Source: Paenibacillus sp. BSR1-1
GTDB lineage: Bacteria; Bacillota; Bacilli; Bacillales; Cytobacillaceae
DNA length: 64,000 nt
Assembly (NCBI RefSeq): GCF_030403775.1
Contig: NZ_JAQMWQ010000003.1
Coordinates: 372,001 to 436,000, forward strand
Reading direction: 5' to 3'
The first letter of the stretch is position 1; each line of letters starts with the position of its first letter. A program made the position numbers and the translations under genes. The notes beneath the pieces are model-generated. The model saw only the letters and a program-made list of their open reading frames with translations. It searched no databases and was not told the origin of the DNA. Positions 54,352 to 62,825 of this stretch are shown here, one piece after another.

Positions 54352-55239
54352 CTATTCCATTTTATTTTTATAATTTAGTTTTAATAGACTTTTAAAATCT
54401 AGCTCAGCAATTAATACACTAAATAATATGAGTACTGCGCCTAAGTAGCCTTTAAATGTGAGCGTTTCACCCGTGAAAATGAAAGCAAAACCTGCTGAAA
54501 AAACAGGTTCTAATGAAAAAATAAGACCTGTATGTGTAGGGCTAGTATATTGCTGTGCAATAACCTGAACAATGAAAGCTATTGCTGTACAAAATATGCT
54601 TAAGGCTAAGATAGAAAACCATGATTCAACAGTATCAGGAAGTTTTGGGGTTTCCATAAACATGGAGAAAATGAGACTAAATAGGCCGACAAAACCTAGT
54701 TGTACAACCCCAAGAGTAATTGAATTAACATGTTTAGTCACTGTTCCCGTAACGATGACATGTACCGCATAAAATAAAGCAGATAAGATACATAATATAT
54801 CACCATTAGCTATCTTTAATTCGTTATTTAACGTTAATAATCCTATTCCTACTATGGTTAAAACAATCCCTAATGCAATTTTTTTTTCAGGTCTTTGCTT
54901 TAAAATTATAGATGATAATACTGGAATAAAAATGACTGTAAGGCCCAATAAGAAACCGGCATTAGAAACACTTGTATACTTTGTACCAAAAGTCGCAAAA
55001 ATATAAACTATAAATAAAATAGAAGCTAATATAAACGCATATTTTACAGTTTTAAAATCAATTTTGATTAAGTGCTTGTAAAATACTATACCTGATAAAA
55101 GAAAAGCAATAATAAAACGTAATGCGATTAAATTATATTCTTCTATGTAATTGAGACCAACCTTTGTAAGTAAGATGGATGCACCCCAAAAAAATGTAAC
55201 CATTAGTAGCATTAAATCAGCTTTTATTTGTATTTTCAT
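54352..55239 (-). CDS. EamA/DMT-family transporter
   Basis: The 295-residue protein has ten membrane helices arranged as two EamA repeats (about 5-135 and 150-290), with TFFWGASILLTKVGL and the second-half GLIFSLEPVFSAGFAFIFTGETLT typical of drug/metabolite exporters. Substrates in the family include amino acids and metabolites. I chose the ATG at 55239, 6 nt after GAGGGA; an in-frame start 36 nt upstream lacks a site. The LysR-type gene divergent from it probably controls it. Confidence 0.87.
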   Translation of the reverse strand: MKIQIKADLMLLMVTFFWGASILLTKVGLNYIEEYNLIALRFIIAFLLSGIVFYKHLIKIDFKTVKYAFILASILFIVYIFATFGTKYTSVSNAGFLLGLTVIFIPVLSSIILKQRPEKKIALGIVLTIVGIGLLTLNNELKIANGDILCILSALFYAVHVIVTGTVTKHVNSITLGVVQLGFVGLFSLIFSMFMETPKLPDTVESWFSILALSIFCTAIAFIVQVIAQQYTSPTHTGLIFSLEPVFSAGFAFIFTGETLTFKGYLGAVLILFSVLIAELDFKSLLKLNYKNKME

Positions 55240-55622
55240 CTCTATTCCCTCTTTGTTTATAATTTGTAATTTCATAACCCTTTTACTACTACAAAATCGT
55301 CTTTACTTCTACTAATATTTAATTTTTATATTATATGGTTCTATCATTTACTTTAATTGGGGTTCAGCCGAGATATGTGGTGCGCGTTTTTCCAGACAAT
55401 CTGCGTGGAAACATGCAATAAAACTTGGGGATTACACAAGTAATCTAACTTTCACCTCGTCGTGTATTAAGTATTGGTGGAAGTTATTTCCTTTTCCTTT
55501 TGTAAACCGCTTTGTCTCTTGATAATTTCCTGTATTTTCATTATAATTCGCATTATTAAATTAGTAAAAATCATGTTTCTAATGAAAATCATGAGATTTA
55601 CTCATGAAGGCGAGGACTGATT
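55240..55622. other. Divergent control region between eamA-like and lysR-type genes
   Basis: This 383-bp gap has no convincing ORF. It contains the palindrome GATTAC-ACAA-GTAATC at 55430-55445 and repeated AAAATCATG words near 55,567-55,592 close to the LysR-type start. These are candidate LysR operators for the two divergent promoters. No clear -35/-10 pair stands out. Confidence 0.45.
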
Positions 55623-56501
55623 TTGAATATTTCACAATACGAAGCTTTTTTGAAAACAATTGAACTAGGGAGTTTGACAAAGGCTGCACAGACACTAGGT
55701 TACACCCAGTCTGGGATCACCCATATGTTAAATGCATTGGAAAGTGAATTCAGACTTAAACTACTGAACCGTGACCGTTCAGGTGCTACTGTTACTTCAG
55801 ATGGCAAGCAACTATTACCATATATTCAGGCCGTATTGAATTGTCAACATAATCTGAATAACAAATTAGACGAGATACATAGATTAGAATCAGGTCTAAT
55901 CAGAGTTGGAACATTTACTAGTGTGTCAGCACAATGGCTTCCGGGCATGATAAAGAATTTTAGATTGGACTTTCCAAAAATTCAATTTGAATTATTACAT
56001 GGTACGTATCAAGAAAATGGAAAATGGCTTATGGATGGGAGATTAGATTGCGCTTTTGTTCGAGTGCCCGCTAATAAACAGTTAGAGACGATATTCCTAA
56101 GAAGAGACCCTATTGTCGTTGTTTTGCCTGAAAATCATCCTCGTGCACATGACGCATTTTTTCCAATCTCAGACTTATCAAAATATCCATACATAAAACT
56201 TTATGAAGGTGCCGATGATGAGATATCAGAGATATTTACAATTCATCAAATAGCGCCAAATGTTCACTTTGTCGAAAAAGATGATTATGCAGTTATTGCT
56301 ATGGTTGAAAAAGGGTTAGGAATAAGTATTTTACCTGAGTTAGTATTAAAGAATACATCTCGCAAGGTAGTATATAAAGAATTAGAAATTCCATCATATC
56401 GAGATTTAGGAATTGCCGTCAAAGACACAACAATGCTTTCAACTTCTGCGCAAATATTTTTAACATATGTGCAAACATGGATTTCTAAAGAATATTCTTA
56501 A
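55623..56501 (+). CDS. LysR-family transcriptional regulator
   Basis: The 292-residue protein has an N-terminal winged HTH (about 1-60, GSLTKAAQTLGYTQSGITHMLNALE) and a periplasmic-binding-protein-like effector domain (about 88-290). It starts with TTG at 55623, 8 nt after GAGG. It is divergent from the EamA exporter, the usual layout of a LysR regulator and the exporter it controls. The effector is unknown. Confidence 0.92.
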   Translation: MNISQYEAFLKTIELGSLTKAAQTLGYTQSGITHMLNALESEFRLKLLNRDRSGATVTSDGKQLLPYIQAVLNCQHNLNNKLDEIHRLESGLIRVGTFTSVSAQWLPGMIKNFRLDFPKIQFELLHGTYQENGKWLMDGRLDCAFVRVPANKQLETIFLRRDPIVVVLPENHPRAHDAFFPISDLSKYPYIKLYEGADDEISEIFTIHQIAPNVHFVEKDDYAVIAMVEKGLGISILPELVLKNTSRKVVYKELEIPSYRDLGIAVKDTTMLSTSAQIFLTYVQTWISKEYS

Positions 56502-56566
56502 AAATTCATTTCTGTTTGTTAAAATAAGCCATAACTTAACTAATAAATAATCCGGTTAATAATAAA

Positions 56567-56594
56567 GGCTGCCCTAAGAGAAAGATGGGCAGCC
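56567..56594. terminator. Terminator between lysR-type and PTE-family genes
   Basis: GGCTGCCC / GGGCAGCC, perfect 8-bp arms with a 12-base loop; the minus-strand tail TTTATTATT favours the phosphotriesterase-family transcript. Confidence 0.75.
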
Positions 56595-56619
56595 AATACT
56601 TTATATTGATAAATTTCTA

Positions 56620-57561
56620 TTAACCCTCAAACCAACGCCGGGCATTATCAACCATCATGACGTTAATTTGTTCCTCCGTTACCCCATACCTTTTCAATTC
56701 CGGGATAATCTCTTCAAGAATAAAACTCATCGTCCATTTAGGGTTCATTTTCTCGGCGGTACCTTCTGGATACCAATCAAGCGTACAACAGTAATCTTGT
56801 GATAGGAACATACGGTCTGCATAGCCTTGTTTGGCTAGCTCGATAACGGTCGTATTTCGATCCTCGATTGTACACTCCCTATTTATCCCATAGCGGTCCA
56901 TACCAATAAATGCACCATGATCAAGAACCTTCAGTATGTACTCCATGTTATCGGTATCTCCAGTATGACCAATAAGCACCCGTTTTGGATCCACTCCCTC
57001 TTCAAGAAGGATATCAAGCTGCTTTATACCGGTCCCGCTTTTAGGATGTGAATGAGTCATAATCGGTACACCCGTTCGTTTATGTGCTCGTGCCGCTGCA
57101 CGAATGACTTTTTCCACATCTCGAGTAATCCCTTGTGCATCCGTGGCACATTTTAAAAAGCCTGCCTTAATGGAGGTATTTTGAATTCCCACTTCAATAT
57201 CACGGACAAATAAATCCGCCATATAATCGATATTACAATTCTGGAAGTGCGGCGGGATATAGTGATAGGAGTAGATTCCGGTTGCAGCAATGATTTGAAC
57301 CCCTGTTTCACGGGCGACCCTTTCAATAAAGCGGATGTCTCGGCCAAGCTCCATCACGGTGGGATCACAGATGGTTTTCACACCAAGTTCTTTGACTCTG
57401 TTCACTTGCTCGACTGCTTTAGCGAATTCTTTCTCTTCATCATACAAATGTGGAAACTGAACATAGACAGATTCAGAACGAACACGCATATGTTCGTGTA
57501 CCAAGGTCACACCTAATTCAGATGAATCAACTTGTCCAGTTACAGAATGGATCAAGGTCAT
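56620..57561 (-). CDS. Phosphotriesterase-family amidohydrolase (lactonase-like)
   Basis: The 313-residue TIM-barrel enzyme shows the binuclear metal ligands: HEH (H22, H24) near the N-terminus, a lysine in IKAGFLKCA, histidines in MTHSH and LIGHTGD, and an aspartate in LSQDYC. Bacterial relatives are mainly lactonases (PLL) with weak phosphotriesterase activity. The substrate is unknown. I chose the ATG at 57561, 6 nt after GGGGGAG. It lies next to a Bcr-type pump, without a clear functional link. Confidence 0.88.
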   Translation of the reverse strand: MTLIHSVTGQVDSSELGVTLVHEHMRVRSESVYVQFPHLYDEEKEFAKAVEQVNRVKELGVKTICDPTVMELGRDIRFIERVARETGVQIIAATGIYSYHYIPPHFQNCNIDYMADLFVRDIEVGIQNTSIKAGFLKCATDAQGITRDVEKVIRAAARAHKRTGVPIMTHSHPKSGTGIKQLDILLEEGVDPKRVLIGHTGDTDNMEYILKVLDHGAFIGMDRYGINRECTIEDRNTTVIELAKQGYADRMFLSQDYCCTLDWYPEGTAEKMNPKWTMSFILEEIIPELKRYGVTEEQINVMMVDNARRWFEG

Positions 57562-57735
57562 TGAAAACTCCCCCTTCAATAATTAATATTATTACGAATT
57601 ATCTGATAATAATGGTATCAATCTTCTTTTTCTAAAGTCAAATTTTTTTATAGTTAAAAAATCATTTGAATTCCGTAATCTAGAAAAATCTGTTAACATA
57701 AATAAATCTTAAGTAACTAAATTGAATTTACATAA

Positions 57736-58983
57736 ATGGAAGGAATGATTTGCTTAATGGGGGATCTAATAGAAAAGCCAGCAAATAAACAGGAGGTGCT
57801 TTCACGTTCCCAACGGATATGGATGGCGATTGTACTCGGTTCACTTGCCGCATTTGGCCCTTTATCCATTGATATGTATTTGCCGGCACTGCCAAATATC
57901 GCAAAAGATTTCCATACGAACGCCTCGTCTGTGCAGCTCAGCCTTTCGTTTTTCGTCATCGGCTTAGCATCAGGACAGCTATTAACGGGACCGATCAGTG
58001 ATGTAACTGGACGCCGTAAACCACTTTTGGTTGGCTTAATCATTTACTTTATCGTATCCCTATTATGTGTATTTAGCCCTTCCATCTGGGGGTTAATTAT
58101 ATTGCGACTTATTCAGGGCTTTGCCGGATCAGCAGGAATTGTGATCTCAAGGGCGATTGTTAGAGATTTATATTCTGGCAGTGAATTAACCAAGTTTTTT
58201 TCACTGCTCGCATTGGTGAACGGGCTTGCGCCAATCCTCGCTCCAGTTATAGGTGCTCAGCTGCTTAAAGCATTTCCCTGGCAAGGTGTCTTTATTGTTT
58301 TAAGTATCATTGGACTCGTGATGTTTTTTGTTATTCTTTTTGGTGTGCGAGAAACGCTGCCTGAGGAAAAGCGTTCGGCTGGCGGCATTAAGAATACATT
58401 TTATCCTTTTTTAAAACTGATATCAGATCGAAGCTTTATGGGATATGCTTTAGCACAAGGATTAGTCTTTGCTGGTATGTTTGCTTATATTTCCGGTTCT
58501 CCCTTTGTCATTCAGGATATTTATGGAGCCTCCCCGCAAATGTTTAGCCTGATCTTTGCCATAAATGCAATTGGAATCATGATCAATAGTCAAACGGCTG
58601 GGAGATTGGCAGGGAGAATTCCTGAAACGAAACTGTTCAAAATTGGTTTGGGAATGTCCTCAATCGCTGGTATCGTTTTGCTGCTCCTTTTATTATTACA
58701 GGCAAAGTTAATCTTCGTTTTGATTCCCTTATTTTTCGTTGTATCCAGTGTAGGTATGGTGAATACAGCAGGATTTTCCCTTGCCATGCAATCACAAGGG
58801 AAAAATGCCGGAAGTGCTTCTGCCTTACTGGGTGTTACATCCTTTGCCTTTGGCGGAATAGCGGCTCCTTTAGTTGGAATCGGCGCCGGACAGACAACCA
58901 TACCGATGGGGATTGTGATTGTTTGTGCCGGTTGTGGGGCAGTCCTATCTTATATGATTCTAGTTAAAAGAAAAAGGTCGTAA
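57736..58983 (+). CDS. Bcr/CflA-type MFS drug efflux transporter
   Basis: The 415-residue, 12-helix transporter has the family's GPLSIDMYLPALPNIAKDF in helix 1, GPISDVTGRRKPLLVG (motif A, about 85-100) and the RAIVRDLYSG segment (about 139-148). Relatives export bicyclomycin, chloramphenicol and sulphonamides. The start is uncertain: the ATG at 57736 lacks a ribosome binding site; an in-frame ATG at 57757 has AAGGA 12 nt upstream. A strong bidirectional terminator follows. Confidence 0.87.
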   Translation: MEGMICLMGDLIEKPANKQEVLSRSQRIWMAIVLGSLAAFGPLSIDMYLPALPNIAKDFHTNASSVQLSLSFFVIGLASGQLLTGPISDVTGRRKPLLVGLIIYFIVSLLCVFSPSIWGLIILRLIQGFAGSAGIVISRAIVRDLYSGSELTKFFSLLALVNGLAPILAPVIGAQLLKAFPWQGVFIVLSIIGLVMFFVILFGVRETLPEEKRSAGGIKNTFYPFLKLISDRSFMGYALAQGLVFAGMFAYISGSPFVIQDIYGASPQMFSLIFAINAIGIMINSQTAGRLAGRIPETKLFKIGLGMSSIAGIVLLLLLLLQAKLIFVLIPLFFVVSSVGMVNTAGFSLAMQSQGKNAGSASALLGVTSFAFGGIAAPLVGIGAGQTTIPMGIVIVCAGCGAVLSYMILVKRKRS

Positions 58984-58986
58984 AAA

Positions 58987-59018
58987 ACAAAAGAGCCTAA
59001 TCCAATAGGCTCTTTTGT
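58987..59018. terminator. Bidirectional terminator between Bcr-type and lctP genes
   Basis: ACAAAAGAGCCTA / TAGGCTCTTTTGT, perfect 13-bp arms with A and T runs inside and outside, between convergent genes. Confidence 0.92.
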
Positions 59019-59033
59019 TTTTAAGATACTATC

Positions 59034-60728
59034 TTAAGGAACCATCCAACCTAACAAACTACTATTTTGCAGGAAGGTCATGATACAGACGATCACAACC
59101 AGCACGATACTGTGTTTAACGGTGAATCGGAACAAGTCGGCTTCTTTTCCTGCCAGACCAACGGCTGCACAGGCTACTGCAATAGATTGCGGGGAAATCA
59201 TTTTTCCGGTTACCCCGCCGGAAGAGTTAGCAGCGACGGCCAATACCGGGTCCATGCCAAGGTTCAGAGCGGTAACCTTTTGCATCGCACCGAACAAAAG
59301 GTTCGACGAAGTATCTGAACCCGTGATAAACACACCTAACCATCCAAGGAGTGGTGAGAAAAAGGCAAATAGGGAACCTGTTTTTGCAAGCGACATTCCC
59401 AGTGTCGTACTCATTCCTGAGGCGTTTGTCACATACGCAAACCCTACTACTGATGCAATTGTAATGATTGGATACTTTAGTTCATTCAGCGTTTCCCCAA
59501 AGGTGGCCACCCATTCCTTCCATGAAATCTTTACAATAAACTTCGTGACAAAGGCAGCAATAAGCACCGAAGTACCGGCAGCACCTAGAATTTCAAGTTT
59601 ATAAATGGCCGCGACGGGAGCACCAGCAGAATTAATGACTTTATTATTTAACAAAGGAACTTCAGGAAGAAGAGTTAAGGCATGACCCAGAGTGTTAACC
59701 GCTTTCAAAATAGCATTTGTTCCTTCATAATGACCAGTCAAAGCCAGTTTGACTGTTGGAATTCCCCAAATCGTAATAAAGGCAGTTAAAACAAGGAATG
59801 GTGACCAGGCTTTAAAAATTTGGCCGCCTGAATATTTTAATTGCTTATTTTCTAGTGAGCGGGCGGTAACAGCAGAAGCCATTTCCTGTTCGGCTTTAAA
59901 GCGGAAAATCGTTTTCGGCTTCCAGAATTTCAAGAAGATAGCTAAGGCAAATAATGATACTAGTGCAGATAAAATATCGGGAAGTTCCGGTCCAAGAAAG
60001 TTGGAGCTCAAGTATTGGGTCACTGCAAAAGTAATCCCCGTGATTAAAATGGCTGGTAAAACTTCCATTGCTTTTCTAAAGCCAGCCATGATGACGATTA
60101 AATAAAAGGGAACGAATAAGGATAAGAACGGCAATTGCCGGCCGACCATTTTGGAAATTTCGATCGCAGAAATTCCAGTAGGCCCTTCAACCGCAATGAT
60201 TGGAGTACCGATGGCACCGAAGGCAACTGGTGCAGTATTGGCAATTAAACAAAGGCCGGCAGCGTAAAGTGGATTAAATCCAAGACCAACAAGAAGCGCA
60301 GCCGAAATGGCAACCGGAGCGCCAAAACCAGCAGCCCCTTCAAGGAAAGCTCCAAATGAAAACGCTACCAAAAGAGCTTGAAGACGTCTATCCTCCGTGA
60401 GTGAAACGACCGAATTACGGATAATATCGAATTGGCCTGTCTTAACGGTTAATTTATAAAGGAAAACCGATGTAATGATGATCCAGCCGATTGGCAAAAT
60501 TCCATATACTGCCCCCTGTGTGGCAGACATAACCGCCATCCCGGCAGGCATTTTAAATGCAACGACTGCTAAGATTAAGGCAATGAGGAGTGTTGTTAAT
60601 CCGGCCACATAGCCCTTCATACGCTTAATGGCTAGAGCCCAGAAAAAATATAAGATTGGTATAAGTGCTACCAAAGCGGACAGCGCGAGACTATCTCCAA
60701 CCGCTGTAAAATTTTGTGTAAAAGTCAT
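59034..60728 (-). CDS. lctP: LctP-family lactate (or glycolate) permease
   Basis: The 564-residue membrane protein has about 13-14 helices and the LctP blocks FGAFLEGAAGFGAPVAISAALLVGLGF (about 125-151) and GSDTSSNLLFGAMQ (about 470-483). Members import L-lactate and, in E. coli GlcA, glycolate. The presence of malate synthase G nearby makes glycolate a real option here. The ATG at 60728 follows GGGGGATAAACT. A perfect palindrome in its leader may be the operator. Confidence 0.92.
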   Translation of the reverse strand: MTFTQNFTAVGDSLALSALVALIPILYFFWALAIKRMKGYVAGLTTLLIALILAVVAFKMPAGMAVMSATQGAVYGILPIGWIIITSVFLYKLTVKTGQFDIIRNSVVSLTEDRRLQALLVAFSFGAFLEGAAGFGAPVAISAALLVGLGFNPLYAAGLCLIANTAPVAFGAIGTPIIAVEGPTGISAIEISKMVGRQLPFLSLFVPFYLIVIMAGFRKAMEVLPAILITGITFAVTQYLSSNFLGPELPDILSALVSLFALAIFLKFWKPKTIFRFKAEQEMASAVTARSLENKQLKYSGGQIFKAWSPFLVLTAFITIWGIPTVKLALTGHYEGTNAILKAVNTLGHALTLLPEVPLLNNKVINSAGAPVAAIYKLEILGAAGTSVLIAAFVTKFIVKISWKEWVATFGETLNELKYPIITIASVVGFAYVTNASGMSTTLGMSLAKTGSLFAFFSPLLGWLGVFITGSDTSSNLLFGAMQKVTALNLGMDPVLAVAANSSGGVTGKMISPQSIAVACAAVGLAGKEADLFRFTVKHSIVLVVIVCIMTFLQNSSLLGWMVP

Positions 60729-60764
60729 AGTTTATCCCCCATCATATAAAATAATTTGTTCCCT

Positions 60765-60786
60765 CATCAGAATCATTGTTCTGATG
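60765..60786. promoter_or_regulatory. Palindrome in the lctP leader, candidate operator
   Basis: CATCAGAA and TTCTGATG are perfect inverted 8-bp arms separated by six bases, about 40 bp upstream of lctP. It could bind the IclR protein encoded next door or a GntR/LldR-like regulator. The rest of the 375-bp gap (60,787-61,058) is AT-rich with no gene seen. Confidence 0.5.
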
Positions 60787-61058
60787 GAAAAGATGAATAG
60801 GATCTATGATGACTGATAAATATGTAAGTGACCCGAGAAACGGCTACTCTATTAATACATTTTTCAATTTGAAACGTAACACCCCCCGTTGTTTCTTATT
60901 GCGAAACAGCGTTTTTAATTTGTTGCATAGGAAGAAACAGTGTTATACAGCCATAATATAGATTGGCAAATAACAGCATTTAATCCTTCTTCATTATACT
61001 ATGTTTTACCTTAATTTCAATAATTTTTAGAAAATTCTACTTATTGAGAAATAAAAAA

Positions 61059-61094
61059 ACATTTGACCAATATACCGTTATATTGGCCAAATGT
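61059..61094 (-). terminator. Terminator of the iclR-type gene
   Basis: ACATTTGGCCAATATA pairs with TATATTGGTCAAATGT (one mismatch) and TTTTTTTATTTC follows on the minus strand. Confidence 0.9.
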
Positions 61095-61103
61095 CTTTTT
61101 TCC

Positions 61104-61880
61104 TTACATCATTCTACTTTCAAAACCAAGTCGCGCTGAAATTTGTTTACCAATGTGAATCATTCGGGCTTGGAGCTGTTTTAACCTCTCCTCTGTCATT
61201 CGTATCGTCGGCCCCGAAATACTGACGGCTGCAATGGCCTTCCCTAAGTGGTCAAAGATAGGTGCAGCAATGCACGTGATGCCATATTCATTTTCTTCTA
61301 AGTCCAGTGCATAGCCCTTCCGCTTCACATCCGCCAACTCGCGGATAAATTCCTCTTTATTCGTAATGGTTTTATCTGTGTGCATCGGCATGCCTTTACG
61401 CTCGAGGATATCCAGTACAACATGCGAAGGAAGATAAGCAAGGATCGCTTTGCCAACTGAAGTACAATGCATTGGAGCCCTTTTTCCTACTTTGGAATGC
61501 ATCCTAAGTGTCTCATTGCCCTCTAATTTTTCAATATATACTACTTCTCCTTGATCATAAACGGTAAGATGGATGACTTCGTTGGTCTCGTTCTCCAATT
61601 CCTGCAGGAAAGGCTTTGCCTCAGACCTTAAATCAATGGATTCTAGCAGCTTTGAACTTACTTCTAAGAATTTATAACCAAGCTTATAGCGGCCGGTATC
61701 TTCATCTTGCTCAACATAACCATACTGGACAAGTGTTGACAGGATCCGGTAAACAGAGCTTTTATTAATATCTATTTGATTGGCAATCTCTGTAACACCA
61801 AGACCGCCCTTTTTTAAGCTTACCAAGGTAATGATATCCAATGCTCGGCTTACAGATTTAACCATATTCTCTCTCTCCAC
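61104..61880 (-). CDS. IclR-family transcriptional regulator
   Basis: The 258-residue protein has an N-terminal winged HTH (about 8-70, GLGVTEIANQIDINKSSVYRILSTLVQYGYVEQ) and a C-terminal effector domain (about 80-250) with PMHCTSVGKAILA and NEYGITCIAAPIFD, typical of IclR/KdgR regulators of carboxylate catabolism. GTG at 61880 follows GAGGTGA by six nt. It lies between lctP and the FAH/glcB genes, all on the minus strand, and probably regulates one or both. Confidence 0.92.
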   Translation of the reverse strand: MERENMVKSVSRALDIITLVSLKKGGLGVTEIANQIDINKSSVYRILSTLVQYGYVEQDEDTGRYKLGYKFLEVSSKLLESIDLRSEAKPFLQELENETNEVIHLTVYDQGEVVYIEKLEGNETLRMHSKVGKRAPMHCTSVGKAILAYLPSHVVLDILERKGMPMHTDKTITNKEEFIRELADVKRKGYALDLEENEYGITCIAAPIFDHLGKAIAAVSISGPTIRMTEERLKQLQARMIHIGKQISARLGFESRMM

Positions 61881-61957
61881 AATTGCTCACCTCGAAATGC
61901 TGTCCATAATAGCTTACATTATAGCACAAATTTTTTACCGGTCATTGGCTGGCAGGA

Positions 61958-62734
61958 TTATGATTTAGCGTGCTCTTTTGCCAATACAAAGCTATTGCGT
62001 AATGTACCAATTTCTTTAATCTCACATTCGATGATTTCCCCGGCACCGACAAATTCAGCACCAACAGGACTGCCCGTCAGGATGACATCGCCCGGCTTAA
62101 GTGTCATCACTTTTGTCAAATACGATAACATTCTTCGGATTGGAATAATCATTAACTCAGTAGCACTATTTTGCTTCTCCACACTGTTCAATTTTGCCTC
62201 GACCTTCACCGCAAATGGATCCAATTCTGTTTCAATCACTGGCCCCAGCGGCGTGAAGGTATCAAAAGATTTTCCAATTGTCCAATGACCATCTTGATGG
62301 AAAAATTGTGGCGCAGTTACATCGTTCCCAATGGTGTATCCGAATACATAGTCCAGCACTTCGGATTCAGGAACATTTTTCGCTTCTTTCCCAATCACGA
62401 TCGCCAACTCGGATTCGAACTTTACTTGTTCGATGCCCGTAGGAATAACGATTTCTTCCTCAGGTCCAATAACGGAAGAGGTTGGTTTGAAGAAGAAAAC
62501 CGGAATTTCCGGAAGCTCCGCTGGCAGGTCTTCCCGTTTTGATACATAGTTTGCTCCAATACCAATAATTTGGTTAGGCTGTAGAGGTGATAGAAGAGTC
62601 ACATCAGCCAATGAAAATATGTTTCCTGTATACTCCCATTCTCCAAAAATATCTCCCTTAATTTCCTGGATCGTATTTTCTGTCAACACTCCGGAATACA
62701 CAGTTGATCCTTGAGTAAATCTAGTAAATTTCAT
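61958..62734 (-). CDS. Fumarylacetoacetate hydrolase-family protein
   Basis: The 258-residue protein has the FAH barrel (about 55-255) with IIGIGANYVSKRED, the metal-binding FESELAIVIG, YVFGYTIGNDVTA and LTGSPVGA blocks. Family members are hydrolases, isomerases or decarboxylases of beta-keto or 2-oxo acids (oxaloacetate decarboxylase, oxalocrotonate enzymes, acylpyruvases). Next to malate synthase G and LctP, an oxaloacetate- or acylpyruvate-type role is plausible. I chose the ATG at 62734, with GAGGGGAG upstream. Confidence 0.88.
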   Translation of the reverse strand: MKFTRFTQGSTVYSGVLTENTIQEIKGDIFGEWEYTGNIFSLADVTLLSPLQPNQIIGIGANYVSKREDLPAELPEIPVFFFKPTSSVIGPEEEIVIPTGIEQVKFESELAIVIGKEAKNVPESEVLDYVFGYTIGNDVTAPQFFHQDGHWTIGKSFDTFTPLGPVIETELDPFAVKVEAKLNSVEKQNSATELMIIPIRRMLSYLTKVMTLKPGDVILTGSPVGAEFVGAGEIIECEIKEIGTLRNSFVLAKEHAKS

Positions 62735-62786
62735 TGTCATTCTCCCCTCTTAAGTATCGTTTTTTATGTAACTCTTAGTGAACATC

Positions 62787-62819
62787 CCAAGGCATTCTAG
62801 TGTATAGAATGCCTTGGGT
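62787..62819 (-). terminator. Hairpin after malate synthase G
   Basis: CCCAAGGCATTCTA / TAGAATGCCTTGGG, perfect 14-bp arms. Read leftwards from glcB the tail (ATGTTCACT) is poor in T, so it may act as an mRNA 3' stabiliser or allow readthrough into the FAH gene. Confidence 0.6.
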
Positions 62820-62825
62820 TACTTT